Part shown: in pieces, positions 50,679-59,302 of the stretch | Position numbering within the stretch: position 1 is the first letter of the stretch | Layout: the number at the start of each line of letters is the position of its first letter | Source: Noviherbaspirillum saxi | GTDB taxonomy: Bacteria; Pseudomonadota; Gammaproteobacteria; Burkholderiales; Burkholderiaceae_D | Direction of reading: 5' to 3' | DNA length: 64,000 bases | NCBI RefSeq assembly: GCF_003591035.1 | Contig: NZ_QYUO01000003.1 | Span: 434,001-498,000 of the forward strand | Translations under genes and position numbers: made by a program | The notes under the pieces: generated by a model | Database searches by the model: none | Told to the model about the DNA's origin: nothing | The model's input: the letters and a program-made list of their open reading frames with translations, nothing else

Positions 50679-50915
50679 TCAGGCCGGGATCCCTGCGGGT
50701 ACGCCTGAAGTGAATTGTTCCTGCCATCGAAGCACCGTCACGGATTGTCCGGCGACGCCCCAGTTGTCGGTATCGACTTCGTCGATGATGACAAAGGTAG
50801 TCGCCGGATTTTTATTCAACACGCGCACCAGCAGCTCGGTAGCCCCCTTGATGAGTTCGGCCTTCTGCTCGGGCGTGGCGCCTTCGCGGGTGATTTGGAT
50901 ATTCACATATGGCAT
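50679..50915 (-). CDS. 4-oxalocrotonate tautomerase-family protein
   Basis: A 78-aa protein beginning Met-Pro-Tyr-Val-Asn-Ile, so the catalytic N-terminal proline is exposed after Met removal. The rest fits the short 4-OT fold (VIIDEVDTDNWGVAGQSV). The native substrate is unknown. It lies 12 bp downstream of an NTF2-like gene and near an SDR gene on the same strand, so the three may form one operon. Confidence 0.88.
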   Translation of the reverse strand: MPYVNIQITREGATPEQKAELIKGATELLVRVLNKNPATTFVIIDEVDTDNWGVAGQSVTVLRWQEQFTSGVPAGIPA

Positions 50916-50927
50916 GACAAGAATTCC

Positions 50928-51320
50928 TTATCGCTTTTCGTGTTGGATTTCGGTAGAAGGCGGGACGTGGGTAAACAGCTTGTTGACAATCAGCCATCGG
51001 CCCTCCTGACGAACCAGGGCGAGATAGTCGAAGTAGTTAAACCCCAGCATCTGGCAATGGGTTTTGGCATAGGCGATGTTGTCCAACACCTCGACCGCCA
51101 GGGTTTTCATGCGAAAGGACTCGCCCGATGCTTGCGGGGACTGGCGGTTTTCAACTGCGTTCAAATAGTCGGCGAGCAGCTTGAGGTAAGGCTGGCCGTT
51201 GATCTCGCCGAACAAGATGGCTTGAGGATGAAACGCGCCTTTCAGTTGCGGGACATCGCCCCTGTAGATGGCGTCGAAATAGCGATTGAGTACATCGTGG
51301 ATTTCCTGATGATTGTTCAT
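50928..51320 (-). CDS. NTF2-like (SnoaL/lumazine-binding type) family protein
   Basis: A 130-aa protein with a cone-shaped NTF2-like fold pattern: IHDVLNRYFDAIYRGDVPQL, FHPQAILFGEINGQP and EGRWLIVNKLFTHVP. Such proteins serve as small-molecule isomerases or hydratases, or as unknown partners. The start follows GAGGAAAAAAC directly. It lies between the tautomerase and SDR genes on the same strand. Confidence 0.8.
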   Translation of the reverse strand: MNNHQEIHDVLNRYFDAIYRGDVPQLKGAFHPQAILFGEINGQPYLKLLADYLNAVENRQSPQASGESFRMKTLAVEVLDNIAYAKTHCQMLGFNYFDYLALVRQEGRWLIVNKLFTHVPPSTEIQHEKR

Positions 51321-51350
51321 GTTTTTTCCTCGGATGAATGAGTCCACTGC

Positions 51351-52088
51351 TTACCACTTCCCGGAGCTCATGCCGCCATCGACCGGAAGCACGACGCCAG
51401 TGGTGAATTCCGCATCGGTGAGGTAGAGCACCGCATCGACCACCTCCCTGGTTGTTCCTATCCGTCCCACCGGTTGCATGGTGTTCAGGAAGCCGTGCAT
51501 GTCGCTGGTATATAACGGCGTGTCGATGATGCCGGGGGCGACTGCGGTCACTTTGATGTTGTGCGGGGCAAGTTCGAGCGCGAGGGCCTTGGTCGCATGG
51601 TTGATGCCGCCCTTGATCAGAATAGGAAGCGCAGCGGGCACGCTCGCATTGGGCTGCAACGCGATACTTGCGGTGATGCTGACGATGTGGCCTTGCTTGT
51701 GCTGCGCCATGTGGGCAGCCGCCTGCTGGCTCGCGTGGAAGAAGCCTTTCAGATTGGTATTGACCAGACTGTCGAGTTCTGTCTCCGTGTATTCGGTAAA
51801 CGGCTTGGCGTTGAAGATGCCAGCATTGTTGACCAGGATATCGACTTTCCCGAATGCGGCGACGGCGCGCTCGAACAGCTTTTTCGCGGTCGCCTTTTCA
51901 GCGATATCGCCTTCGACCAACAGAAAATTCTCGGGATTGCCGAGCTTGGCGGCTGCATGCATCAACCGCTCATGGGTGCGTGCGTTGCCAACGACATTGA
52001 AGCCGCGCTGAAGATACGCCTCGGCCAAAGCGAGTCCGATACCGCTGGATGCGCCGGTGACAATCACGGTTCTGCTGTTGCGTTCCAT
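51351..52088 (-). CDS. Short-chain dehydrogenase/reductase (SDR), atypical active site
   Basis: A 245-aa Rossmann protein with the cofactor motif TGASSGIG (11-18) and NNAG (87-90). The catalytic Ser region (SITAS, ~137-141) and Lys159 are present. The Tyr of the YxxxK motif is replaced: the sequence reads PILIK, with Pro155 where Tyr is expected. It may be a non-classical SDR, or catalysis may use another residue. The gene is divergent from a LysR regulator. A start at 52088 is preferred over a longer upstream extension that crosses the promoter region. Confidence 0.85.
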   Translation of the reverse strand: MERNSRTVIVTGASSGIGLALAEAYLQRGFNVVGNARTHERLMHAAAKLGNPENFLLVEGDIAEKATAKKLFERAVAAFGKVDILVNNAGIFNAKPFTEYTETELDSLVNTNLKGFFHASQQAAAHMAQHKQGHIVSITASIALQPNASVPAALPILIKGGINHATKALALELAPHNIKVTAVAPGIIDTPLYTSDMHGFLNTMQPVGRIGTTREVVDAVLYLTDAEFTTGVVLPVDGGMSSGKW

Positions 52089-52157
52089 AGTGGAAGTCCT
52101 TTCCGATGGTGTTGATATGAATGTTTTCCACAGGCGAACAAGGCACCAATTGCCGGA

Positions 52158-52172
52158 TTCGCCAAATGCGAA
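52158..52172. promoter_or_regulatory. Candidate LysR-type operator (T-N11-A dyad)
   Basis: TTCGC and GCGAA flank CAAAT, giving a T-N11-A inverted repeat between the divergent SDR and LysR genes. A second inverted repeat (ATTGAT/ATCAAT, 52182-52202) follows. The position is typical for LysR autoregulation with divergent target control. Confidence 0.5.
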
Positions 52173-52247
52173 ATGCAGTTTATTGATGAGCCGGGAATCA
52201 ATAAATGGCTTACCATTCAAATTTGCTGATACATGATGTAATAAATT

Positions 52248-53180
52248 ATGGCCAGACAGTTCGACGATGTTTTACTCGGCAGCATCGAGCTTTTTTGTTC
52301 AGCAGCGGAGTTGGGAAGCTTTACCGCTGCAGCGACGATGGCTGGAATAACGCCTGCAGCGGTCAGCCGTTCAATTCTCCGGCTGGAAGCCAGATTGGGC
52401 GTGCGGCTGTTCGTGCGCACGACCAGGAGCATCAAGTTGACGGAGCCCGGTCGCGCTTACTTTGAACAGTGTCGGCAAGCGCTGAATCAACTGGCCGATG
52501 CGGAGCGTGCAGTGACCGGTCAACAGAGCGTGCCTGCGGGCATGTTGCGCATCAGTTTGCCCACGCCCTATGGACACTATCGAGTCTTGCCCCTGCTACC
52601 GGAATTCGGCGCGCGCTATCCGGAGGTGCAGATAGAGGTCCATTTAAGTAACAGGAACATCGACTTTGCCGAAGAAGGCTATGACCTCGCGATACGCGCC
52701 CGTACGCCGTCCGACTCAAGCATGATCGTCCGTAAGCTGGAAGATGCGGCACTGGTCGTGGTGGCCACACCTGCTTATCTGCAGCAGGCAGGCATCCCGG
52801 AATCGCTCGAGGCCTTGCGCGATCACACTTGCATACAGTTTCTGCTGCCAAGCAACGGCCGGCAAATTCCATGGCTGTTCAGAAAAAACGGCAAAGACCT
52901 GGAAGTGACAACAGAGGGCGGCTACCGCTGCGCAGAGGATGTGTTGGGTGGCGTCACATTGGCACGCAGCGGCGCAGGACTGTTCCAGACTTACCGGTTT
53001 ATTGTGGAGGATGATTTACGGCACGGGAAATTGGTCGAAGTTTTGCAGCCGTTCGCTGGTCGCTCGCGTCCATTCTCATTGCTTTATCCACATGCAAGGC
53101 TTGTCCCGCTACGGGTACGGACCTTCGTTGATTTTTTACTTGACGCGCTTGGAAACGGGCATTCCGTTCCAGCGACATGA
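52248..53180 (+). CDS. LysR-family transcriptional regulator
   Basis: A 310-aa regulator. The N-terminal winged helix-turn-helix (residues ~8-66) reads SIELFCSAAELGSFTAAATM, then AVSRSILRLEARLGVRLFVR. A substrate-binding domain follows from ~95 (LPLLPEFGARYPEVQIEVHL). By divergence it probably controls the SDR/NTF2/tautomerase cluster in response to an unknown ligand. Confidence 0.92.
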   Translation: MARQFDDVLLGSIELFCSAAELGSFTAAATMAGITPAAVSRSILRLEARLGVRLFVRTTRSIKLTEPGRAYFEQCRQALNQLADAERAVTGQQSVPAGMLRISLPTPYGHYRVLPLLPEFGARYPEVQIEVHLSNRNIDFAEEGYDLAIRARTPSDSSMIVRKLEDAALVVVATPAYLQQAGIPESLEALRDHTCIQFLLPSNGRQIPWLFRKNGKDLEVTTEGGYRCAEDVLGGVTLARSGAGLFQTYRFIVEDDLRHGKLVEVLQPFAGRSRPFSLLYPHARLVPLRVRTFVDFLLDALGNGHSVPAT

Positions 53181-53343
53181 ATGGACGGCCTACAACTTTC
53201 CACAGGACCTGTTGCAAGTACGCCGGAAATCGGTGTAGGTCCGGCCCGATTTGTCCTATGTCAAATGCACCGTACGGAATCGGTAGCAAATTGAATACGT
53301 AGAGAAAGTAAGCTTGCATGTCTGCTCGCCATGAATCCTGCTT

Positions 53344-54078
53344 ATGGCGAGCATGAAGAACCGGGACCTGTCGGATGTTTCACTGCGCATCTTGATGACG
53401 GCCCCGTTTGAAATGGTTCAAGCCGTCATGAAAACAAGTGATGATCGCGTTGCCTTTCCATTTGACAGCGAAGCGCCGGGCGGTCTGCGATTGCGCCTGA
53501 AGCCTTCAAGACCTGGTTCACGCCATTTTCCGGAAGGTGCTCAGCATTTCAGCAAGCCGCCGCGCAGCGCTTTCCGCACGGACCACGTGTCTGTACAGCC
53601 AGCATCAGCATCGCCGACGCTGCCGTCTCCCTTGAGCGAACGGAGCGCCCTCGGCTTCGAAAGCCCGGCGGCCTTTTTACGCAAGCATCTTTTTGTGATC
53701 CTGAGCATATGTGCTGCGGCTTCCGTTGTTGGCGCGGCGATGGGATTTTATTTTGCCTGGTCATTGCTTCCCCTGCCGATGCAAGCCGGTTCCACCGAAG
53801 CAGAACATGACCGTCCTGCTACTGCCCGGCCGTCTCCATCCGACACCATCGCGATCAGGATCGCTGAAATGCGGAGGATCGCATCCGAAGATTCAGAGAC
53901 GCCTGCGGATCAGGAGCAATTAACGACGCCGGGTAATAGCTCCGCTTTAACGCCGCTGCAAAACAACGGTTCGCCCCAGGATGCCTCGGCGCTGCGGATG
54001 CCGGCAATTCCTGCACCCGATCGGCCCTGCACGGCTGCCTCCATGGCGCTGGCCCTGTGTGGAAAAAGTCCGCCTTGA
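53344..54078 (+). CDS. Single-pass membrane protein of unknown function
   Basis: A 244-aa protein with one strong membrane helix at ~115-137 (LFVILSICAAASVVGAAMGF). The N-terminal part is basic and Ser/Pro-rich, presumably cytoplasmic. The C-terminal part is Pro/Ser/Thr-rich and low in structure, with two Cys near the end. I do not recognise a family. It lies upstream of the TAXI gene on the same strand, with 151 bp between. Confidence 0.6.
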   Translation: MASMKNRDLSDVSLRILMTAPFEMVQAVMKTSDDRVAFPFDSEAPGGLRLRLKPSRPGSRHFPEGAQHFSKPPRSAFRTDHVSVQPASASPTLPSPLSERSALGFESPAAFLRKHLFVILSICAAASVVGAAMGFYFAWSLLPLPMQAGSTEAEHDRPATARPSPSDTIAIRIAEMRRIASEDSETPADQEQLTTPGNSSALTPLQNNGSPQDASALRMPAIPAPDRPCTAASMALALCGKSPP

Positions 54079-54229
54079 AGACCCGCGTGCGTCAGATGCT
54101 GACTGCTGAGGATGAATTCACGGCTACCAAGGCGAGGAATCGAGATTTGCGGAACAGAAAACAGAAACTGAAAGAATGAAGAATGACAGAACCGGAAAGT
54201 TCTGATATCGACGAGAAGGGAGGCGGTCC

Positions 54230-55288
54230 GTGAGATACATCCAATTTGTCCTTTGCCTGTTCCTGCTTCCAGTGGTGACGGCCTATTCCCAAACCGACTA
54301 CAAGATTGTCACCGCATCAGAACGTGGTACCTATATTCAGATCGGCCGGGACCTGGCGAAATGGGTGGCGCCGCCAGCAATGATCAATCTTGAAGTTCTG
54401 CCCTCGAACGGCTCGGCGGAAAACGTCAAGCGCCTGCGTTACGAAGCCGGAGTCAAGCTCGCGCTGGTGCAATCCGACGTGTACCAGGCATTTGTCGACC
54501 AGGCTGCGGCGGGTAATGCAGCCGCCGGTACGCTGATCAATCCGCTGCGCGTCGTGCTGCCGCTATACGATGAAGAAATCTATTTTGTCACGCGCGCAGA
54601 TTCTCCCCTGACGTACATCCACGAACTCAAAGGCAAGAAGATCAACGTCGGCCCGGTCGGCAGTGGCACCGCGCTCAGTGCAACGACGCTCTACCGTCTG
54701 ATGTTTTCGACGCCATTACCCGAATCCGATGCAAGTTATCTGTCCAATGAAGAGGCGTTGCTGAAACTGACCAATGACAAGACGCTCGATGCGGTGGTCA
54801 TCGTTGCAGGACAGCCGGCGAAACTGTTTTCGGAAATGGCACCGGAAGCGCGTCAGTACATCAAGCTTTTGCGCCGGGACGACAAGGCGCCCGAAATAGC
54901 GCGGGCGGTGACAACCTACTATCCGGCCAACATACGCAGTAAAAGTTATCCATCGTGGATGACCGAGGACGTGCCCACGCTGTCGGTAAAGGCATTCCTG
55001 GTCACCTACAACTATGGTAAGGAATCGACGCAAAGCAGCCTGAAAATGTTCGCGGAATCCTTATGCGCCAACTTCGATCAGTTGCAAACCCAGGGACATC
55101 CGAAGTGGCTGGAGGTGCAATTGCAAATGCCGGTCCTGGGTAAGGGCTGGAAGTATTACCCGACCATGGAACGCGTCCTGCGCTCCTGCATCGCCAACAA
55201 GTCCCGGCCTTCCCAGGCGACCTCGCCTTCGCCGGTTATAAGGAACTGCAGCCAGCAAGAGAAGGTGCTTGGATTGTGCCGCATGTAG
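54230..55288 (+). CDS. TAXI-family TRAP-type solute-binding protein
   Basis: A 352-aa protein with a signal peptide (IQFVLCLFLLPVVTAYSQ). The TAXI domain runs to ~310: YKIVTASERGTYIQIGRDLA, then AGVKLALVQSDVYQAF and KKINVGPVGSGTALSATTLY. TAXI proteins bind solutes such as glutamate-type acids for fused TRAP permeases. No TRAP permease gene is seen nearby, so it is an orphan binding protein or a sensor-like protein. GGGAGG lies just before the ATG. Confidence 0.85.
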   Translation: MRYIQFVLCLFLLPVVTAYSQTDYKIVTASERGTYIQIGRDLAKWVAPPAMINLEVLPSNGSAENVKRLRYEAGVKLALVQSDVYQAFVDQAAAGNAAAGTLINPLRVVLPLYDEEIYFVTRADSPLTYIHELKGKKINVGPVGSGTALSATTLYRLMFSTPLPESDASYLSNEEALLKLTNDKTLDAVVIVAGQPAKLFSEMAPEARQYIKLLRRDDKAPEIARAVTTYYPANIRSKSYPSWMTEDVPTLSVKAFLVTYNYGKESTQSSLKMFAESLCANFDQLQTQGHPKWLEVQLQMPVLGKGWKYYPTMERVLRSCIANKSRPSQATSPSPVIRNCSQQEKVLGLCRM

Positions 55289-55331
55289 CCGGCATGGATG
55301 GGAAGTGCTGGCGATGACAGAGACGTTTGCG

Positions 55332-56108
55332 TTAAACCATGTCGTAAGCAAGGGTCTTCCATGTGATACCGAGCTGGACGTCGGTCTTGAGGTGAACCAG
55401 GTCCCGCGACAGAAACAGAAGCTCTTTTTCCTTGCGCAAGGTCTCGCCGATCCTGTCTTTCAGGATACCTGCCCCGGCCATGATGCCATCCAGGTCGCCG
55501 TAAGACTGGACGAGTTTGGCTGCCTTTTTTACACCGATGCCCGTTACACCGGGTACACCATCCGTATCGTCGCCACAAAGAGCCAGCAAGTCCGGCATGT
55601 GCAATGGAGGTACGCCATACTTTTCCTGTACCCAAGCCTGGTCGCGCCATTCGCCGGTAAAGTATTCATAGAAGAGCGCACCCTGCGCCATCAGTATGTA
55701 GGTGTCCTTGTCATTTGCGACCACCACCGCTGCGCCGCGATCTTCGCGCAGCCAGCGGGATATCACGGTCGCGATCACGTCATCTGCTTCGACGCCCGGT
55801 TGAGAGACGACATGAAGCCCCAGTTCATGGAGTCGCTCATACAGCATGGGCAACGCATCCTTCAGCGCTTGGGGCATGGGTGCGCGGTTTTCGCGGTACC
55901 GTGGATGAATTTCATTGCGCCAGGTGGTACCGCCAAAATCAAAGGCAGGCAGGACGTGGGTGGGCTGGTGCATGGACAAGAGCTTGCGCATGGCGGCAAC
56001 GGTATTGCGCACCGCGGCCTCGGCCTTTTCAGGTGAGTCCGGGTCTTTATTGGCCTCGTACATTCGACGTGTGATGTACAGCCCATCTATCGCCAGCAAT
56101 TTGCGCAT
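55332..56108 (-). CDS. 5'-3' exonuclease / flap endonuclease-like nuclease
   Basis: A 258-aa protein resembling the 5' nuclease domain of DNA polymerase I without the polymerase part. Metal-site motifs are visible: LLAIDGLYITRR, PAFDFGGTTWR, GVEADDVIAT, VVVANDKDTY and LCGDDTDGVPGVTGIGVKKA (helix-hairpin-helix). It probably processes RNA primers or flaps. The gene stands alone. Confidence 0.88.
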   Translation of the reverse strand: MRKLLAIDGLYITRRMYEANKDPDSPEKAEAAVRNTVAAMRKLLSMHQPTHVLPAFDFGGTTWRNEIHPRYRENRAPMPQALKDALPMLYERLHELGLHVVSQPGVEADDVIATVISRWLREDRGAAVVVANDKDTYILMAQGALFYEYFTGEWRDQAWVQEKYGVPPLHMPDLLALCGDDTDGVPGVTGIGVKKAAKLVQSYGDLDGIMAGAGILKDRIGETLRKEKELLFLSRDLVHLKTDVQLGITWKTLAYDMV

Positions 56109-56209
56109 TCCTGCCGCCCTTCTCCGTTACACTTTTTCCCTCACCATTGTAGTCGGGCGCGCTGCAGAGCATCAAGCTTTGCAAGGCGATCGCTCTCACC
56201 CGGCGATTA

Positions 56210-56382
56210 ATACCAATCCCAACCCATAACGTGCCATGAAACCGCGTCTTTTTCTGGGGGCGCCGAGCCGCCTGGCGGCGTTGCACTCGTCGTCAATAGC
56301 ACGGCTATTGACTCCTCCTGCGCCTTGCCAGACGAAAAAATCCATCGATTTCATTTGTCACGTTACAGGTCGGGATTGGTAT
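56210..56382. repeat. MITE-like element with imperfect terminal inverted repeats
   Basis: The left end TACCAATCCCAACC then CATAACGTG is mirrored at the right end (reverse complement TACCAATCCCGACC then TGTAACGTG). The interior has a GTCAATAGC/GCTATTGAC palindrome and a GC-rich part, but no gene. It is ~173 bp long, non-coding and possibly flanked by TA. This looks like a miniature repeat of the dispersed kind. Its right arm supplies the last codons and stop of the DUF1089 gene. Confidence 0.65.
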
Positions 56383-56939
56383 AACTCAAACAATTTCGGA
56401 TAATGCGCGACGGCACCGGAAGGTAGTACTTGCAGCGTGCCCGCATAGCCCACCGTCGGGGCTTCATATGCATACTCGGTCGCTCCGATCCGGTGATAGG
56501 TTTGCGGCAGTGTTACAAACCGCATGCCGGGAAATTTCAAATAGGCTGCCGGCGCGTCGGCGTATTCACCAACTGCCAAAGCAAGCCGGTTTAGTACAAT
56601 CAGATTGGTCGACGGCGTAAATCCGAGATCGACATCGACACAACCTGTAAGGTTTTTTTGTATGTCGTCACCAACTCTCCATTGTCTGTTTCGGACTGCA
56701 GCGGCTGCGGCAATTTTTAGCCTGATTTCTTTATTACCCAGATAACCCGATACTGCGGCGCGACGCGTTCGCCACGCCGTATCCACAACAACTTCATACT
56801 GAAAGTGACATGGTCGGTTGTCCTCGTGGAACACGGCGGCGCCGGCGAGCCGCCATCCATTAGGCAGTCTGAACAGGCGGCAACTGTCGTGGCCAGGACC
56901 ATCCAGCTTCCTCCAGAAAAAAGATCCTGCGGGTTTCAT
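56358..56939 (-). CDS. Putative glycolipid-binding (DUF1089) protein
   Basis: A 193-aa protein following the family pattern: FFWRKLDGPGHDSCRLFRLP, GWRLAGAAVF, GCVDVDLGFTPSTNLIVLNR and a C-terminal HYPKLFELY. The family is named for glycolipid binding, with little known beyond structure. GGAGGCGAC precedes the ATG at 56939, which is preferred over an upstream Met. The final residues (QSRPVT) and stop codon come from the inverted repeat of the adjacent MITE-like element, so the native C-terminus was probably replaced by only a few residues. Confidence 0.82.
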   Translation of the reverse strand: MKPAGSFFWRKLDGPGHDSCRLFRLPNGWRLAGAAVFHEDNRPCHFQYEVVVDTAWRTRRAAVSGYLGNKEIRLKIAAAAAVRNRQWRVGDDIQKNLTGCVDVDLGFTPSTNLIVLNRLALAVGEYADAPAAYLKFPGMRFVTLPQTYHRIGATEYAYEAPTVGYAGTLQVLPSGAVAHYPKLFELYQSRPVT

Positions 56940-57056
56940 GTCGCCTCCGCTGTCGTAATGCCTTCTCGGTTCGTTTGCAGCGTTTGTTCTGCGATCAAGT
57001 CCACGGCTGCCATGCTGATGCGGCATATGGCGTTGCACTTATCGGCAACGCCGGCC

Positions 57057-57749
57057 TCAACATCCTAAGGTCGCTGCCAGGTCAACGATGCTGGAAGCGT
57101 GAAACGTGTTCTCCTGGTTCGGCGATACGTCCTTTTTCTGCGTCGCCCCCAGTTCATAAGGTCGTTCTATGTAGGCTGTCTTCAAGCCCGCAGCCCGCGC
57201 TCCGGCCAGATCGTCCTGATGCGCCGCGACCAGCATGACTTCTTCCGGCGCGACATCGAATATCTTGGCGACGCCAAGGTAGGTCGCAGGATCCGGCTTG
57301 TATTTCCCGAAGACTTCGGCCGAGAGTATGCAATCCCAGGGCAGTCCTGCATTCTTGGCCATGTTGGTCAACAATCCGATATTGCCGTTCGACAAGGTGC
57401 AGATAGTGAACCTGGACTTCAACCGCGTTAAGCCTTCTACCGAATCAGGCCATGCGTCGAGACGATGCCATACCTTGTTCAGGTGCCGTTTCTGTGATTC
57501 ATCCAGGCTTGAAATGGCATACTTCGCCAGCAGCTCATCCAGCACCATGCGGTGCAAGTCATCGATCAAGGTCCAGCCGAGTTCGCCCGACATCACCCGC
57601 TTCATGGCTGGCTGATAGCCGGCTCGCCATGCCAGCGCAAACTCATTGCCATCGACGCCCAGTTGCATGCGGTCGATTTCACGCGCAATGCTGGAATGCC
57701 AATCTACTACCGTGCCGAATACATCGAAAGCCAATATTTTTATTTGCAT
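57057..57749 (-). CDS. Haloacid dehalogenase, type II
   Basis: A 230-aa HAD hydrolase. Motif I is FDVFGTVVDW with nucleophile Asp9, motif II is TLSNGN, and motif III/IV is seen in FGKYKPDPATY and AAHQDDLAGARAAGL. This signature is that of type II (S)-2-haloacid dehalogenases, which hydrolyse short 2-haloacids to hydroxyacids. The natural substrate may differ. It lies upstream of the DUF1089 gene on the same strand. Confidence 0.9.
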   Translation of the reverse strand: MQIKILAFDVFGTVVDWHSSIAREIDRMQLGVDGNEFALAWRAGYQPAMKRVMSGELGWTLIDDLHRMVLDELLAKYAISSLDESQKRHLNKVWHRLDAWPDSVEGLTRLKSRFTICTLSNGNIGLLTNMAKNAGLPWDCILSAEVFGKYKPDPATYLGVAKIFDVAPEEVMLVAAHQDDLAGARAAGLKTAYIERPYELGATQKKDVSPNQENTFHASSIVDLAATLGC

Positions 57750-57781
57750 TGATGTGTCTCCTTATGTTGAGATGAATCGGA

Positions 57782-57985
57782 TCAGGCGCGATGCGCGAAA
57801 TTCAGTTCGATTCCATTGTCCATCGGATCACGCAAAAATAGTTACCGCTGCCTGACGAGTGGAACTTCGGACAGGCGATAGCCGATTTCAAGAGATTTGA
57901 GCCAGCTTTTCATTGCATCGAAGTTTTCACAAGAAGAGGCGACATGGTCGAGGATACTCTGAGCCGCTTCGCCGCGTTGATCTGC
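57782..57985 (-). pseudogene. Glyoxalase/VOC-like gene remnant with an in-frame stop
   Basis: The minus strand reads ILDHVASSCENFDAMKSWLK, then LEIGYRLSEVPLVRQR, stop, LFLRDPMDNGIELNF. This matches the end of a VOC protein (RQLFLRDP.GN.IELNF). The TAA at 57844-57842 sits where CAA (Gln) would fit, so a single C-to-T change explains it. The N-terminal half is missing as well. Confidence 0.65.
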
Positions 57986-58004
57986 TTCCCGTGCAATGGA
58001 CAGT

Positions 58005-58388
58005 CTAGCGTAACGGGCTCGCCGGAGGCGGGCTCAAGTTAGCGCTCTTGTCAGGATTGCGTGCGGCGCGGTTCAATCTGTATGCGATCGACGCGCAAAT
58101 CACAACCATGACAAGCACCAATCCGTACAAACTCAATCTGATATTAAGCGGCATAGGTAGTGGCTCCCATAGCCTCAAGGCATCATTTATCAAGAGAACA
58201 TTGCCTATAACAATAACGCCTGTCGTTCGATAGTATTTTTTGCCGTTCTTATTTATTGAGAAGAGCGACAAAGCGAGGGCCAACAGCGCAAGCACTACAC
58301 CAAACAGAGAAATAGCGCCAGGTACCAGGTTAGGGGCGATTGCGAATAACGCCACTGTGACCGCCATCCTTCCAGCCCATCTGCTCAT
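58005..58388 (-). CDS. Small membrane protein of unknown function
   Basis: About 127 aa from MSRWAGRMAV (a longer start at 58469 is possible). Three or four hydrophobic helices are visible: VTVALFAIAPNLVPGAISLF, GVVLALLALALSLFSI, YRTTGVIVIGNVLLINDAL and LSLYGLVLVMVVICASIAY. The tail is polar. No family is recognised. It is monocistronic. Confidence 0.6.
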   Translation of the reverse strand: MSRWAGRMAVTVALFAIAPNLVPGAISLFGVVLALLALALSLFSINKNGKKYYRTTGVIVIGNVLLINDALRLWEPLPMPLNIRLSLYGLVLVMVVICASIAYRLNRAARNPDKSANLSPPPASPLR

Positions 58389-58622
58389 GTTGTTGAATCC
58401 TGAGGACACGTTATATCGATCGCTGATAGTGTAAACAGCGCATTCTTTCTTAGTGCCGGTGAAATTCAATTGGCCCAGCCATTTTCGGGGTCAATATAAA
58501 GTGTGTAGGAGTCGTCATTCCATAGATGCATATCTCCCCGTTATACGGACAGACAAGAAACCGGGAAACAAGGAGAGCATGAAAGCACGACGAATTCAGA
58601 GCATTTCTATAAATCTCAAGCA
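58389..58622. other. Intergenic, no gene seen
   Basis: AT-richer spacer between two minus-strand genes. A plus-strand frame here translates to an Arg/Lys/Ser-rich sequence with no family resemblance and is not called. Confidence 0.4.
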
Positions 58623-59237
58623 TCATCGATCGGAAAGCGCGAGATTGGCACCCAAGCCGGCAAACGCAGCAGCGAAACTGCGGCGTAGCCAGGTTTGAAC
58701 GCGCGCCGACTCGATGACGAATTTACGAAAAGCATGTGCAAGGACCGCGTACACGACAAACACTGCGAACGTCATCGCCATGAAAACACTGCTTAATAGC
58801 AGCAGTTGCGCGAGCGGAGATGCGGCTGCAGGTTCGACGAACTGCGGCAGGAAAGCCAGGAAAAAGATCGTGAGCTTTGGATTGAGTATATTGAGAAGAA
58901 AGGCCTTGATGATGATATTTGCTGCTGTACGGGTCGGCGCCGTTCCATCGATGGAAAAAGCAGCTTTATCTTTCCATGTCATATAGGCCACATAGAATAA
59001 GTAAGCGACGCCGGCAAACTTGAGCACCTGGAAGGCGATCGCGCTCGTATGGAGCAGCGCCGCCAACCCAAGTATGGTGGCAATCAGGTGGGGCACGATA
59101 CCGGCGGTGCAACCAAGCGCGGCGAATACGCCGGCTTTACGCCCTTGAATGAGGCCTGCCGACACGGTGAATACCACGCCCGTGCCAGGGATCAAAACCA
59201 CAATGAGAGAAGTGATGATGAATTCCAGACTGACCAT
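58623..59237 (-). CDS. LysE-family amino-acid/metabolite exporter
   Basis: A 204-aa inner-membrane protein with six predicted helices. LysE/RhtB hallmarks are LIVVLIPGTGVVFTVSAGLI and GRKAGVFAALGCTAGIVPHL near the N-terminus, and AFLLNILNPKLTIFFLAFLP in the middle. The substrate (amino acid, homoserine lactone-type or other) cannot be inferred. It is monocistronic. Confidence 0.9.
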   Translation of the reverse strand: MVSLEFIITSLIVVLIPGTGVVFTVSAGLIQGRKAGVFAALGCTAGIVPHLIATILGLAALLHTSAIAFQVLKFAGVAYLFYVAYMTWKDKAAFSIDGTAPTRTAANIIIKAFLLNILNPKLTIFFLAFLPQFVEPAAASPLAQLLLLSSVFMAMTFAVFVVYAVLAHAFRKFVIESARVQTWLRRSFAAAFAGLGANLALSDR

Positions 59238-59302
59238 GAATGTTTTCTCCGATAGGTAGACCGAACGAATTGGCGGTCAAGATAAGATGCTTTACATGAC
59301 TG

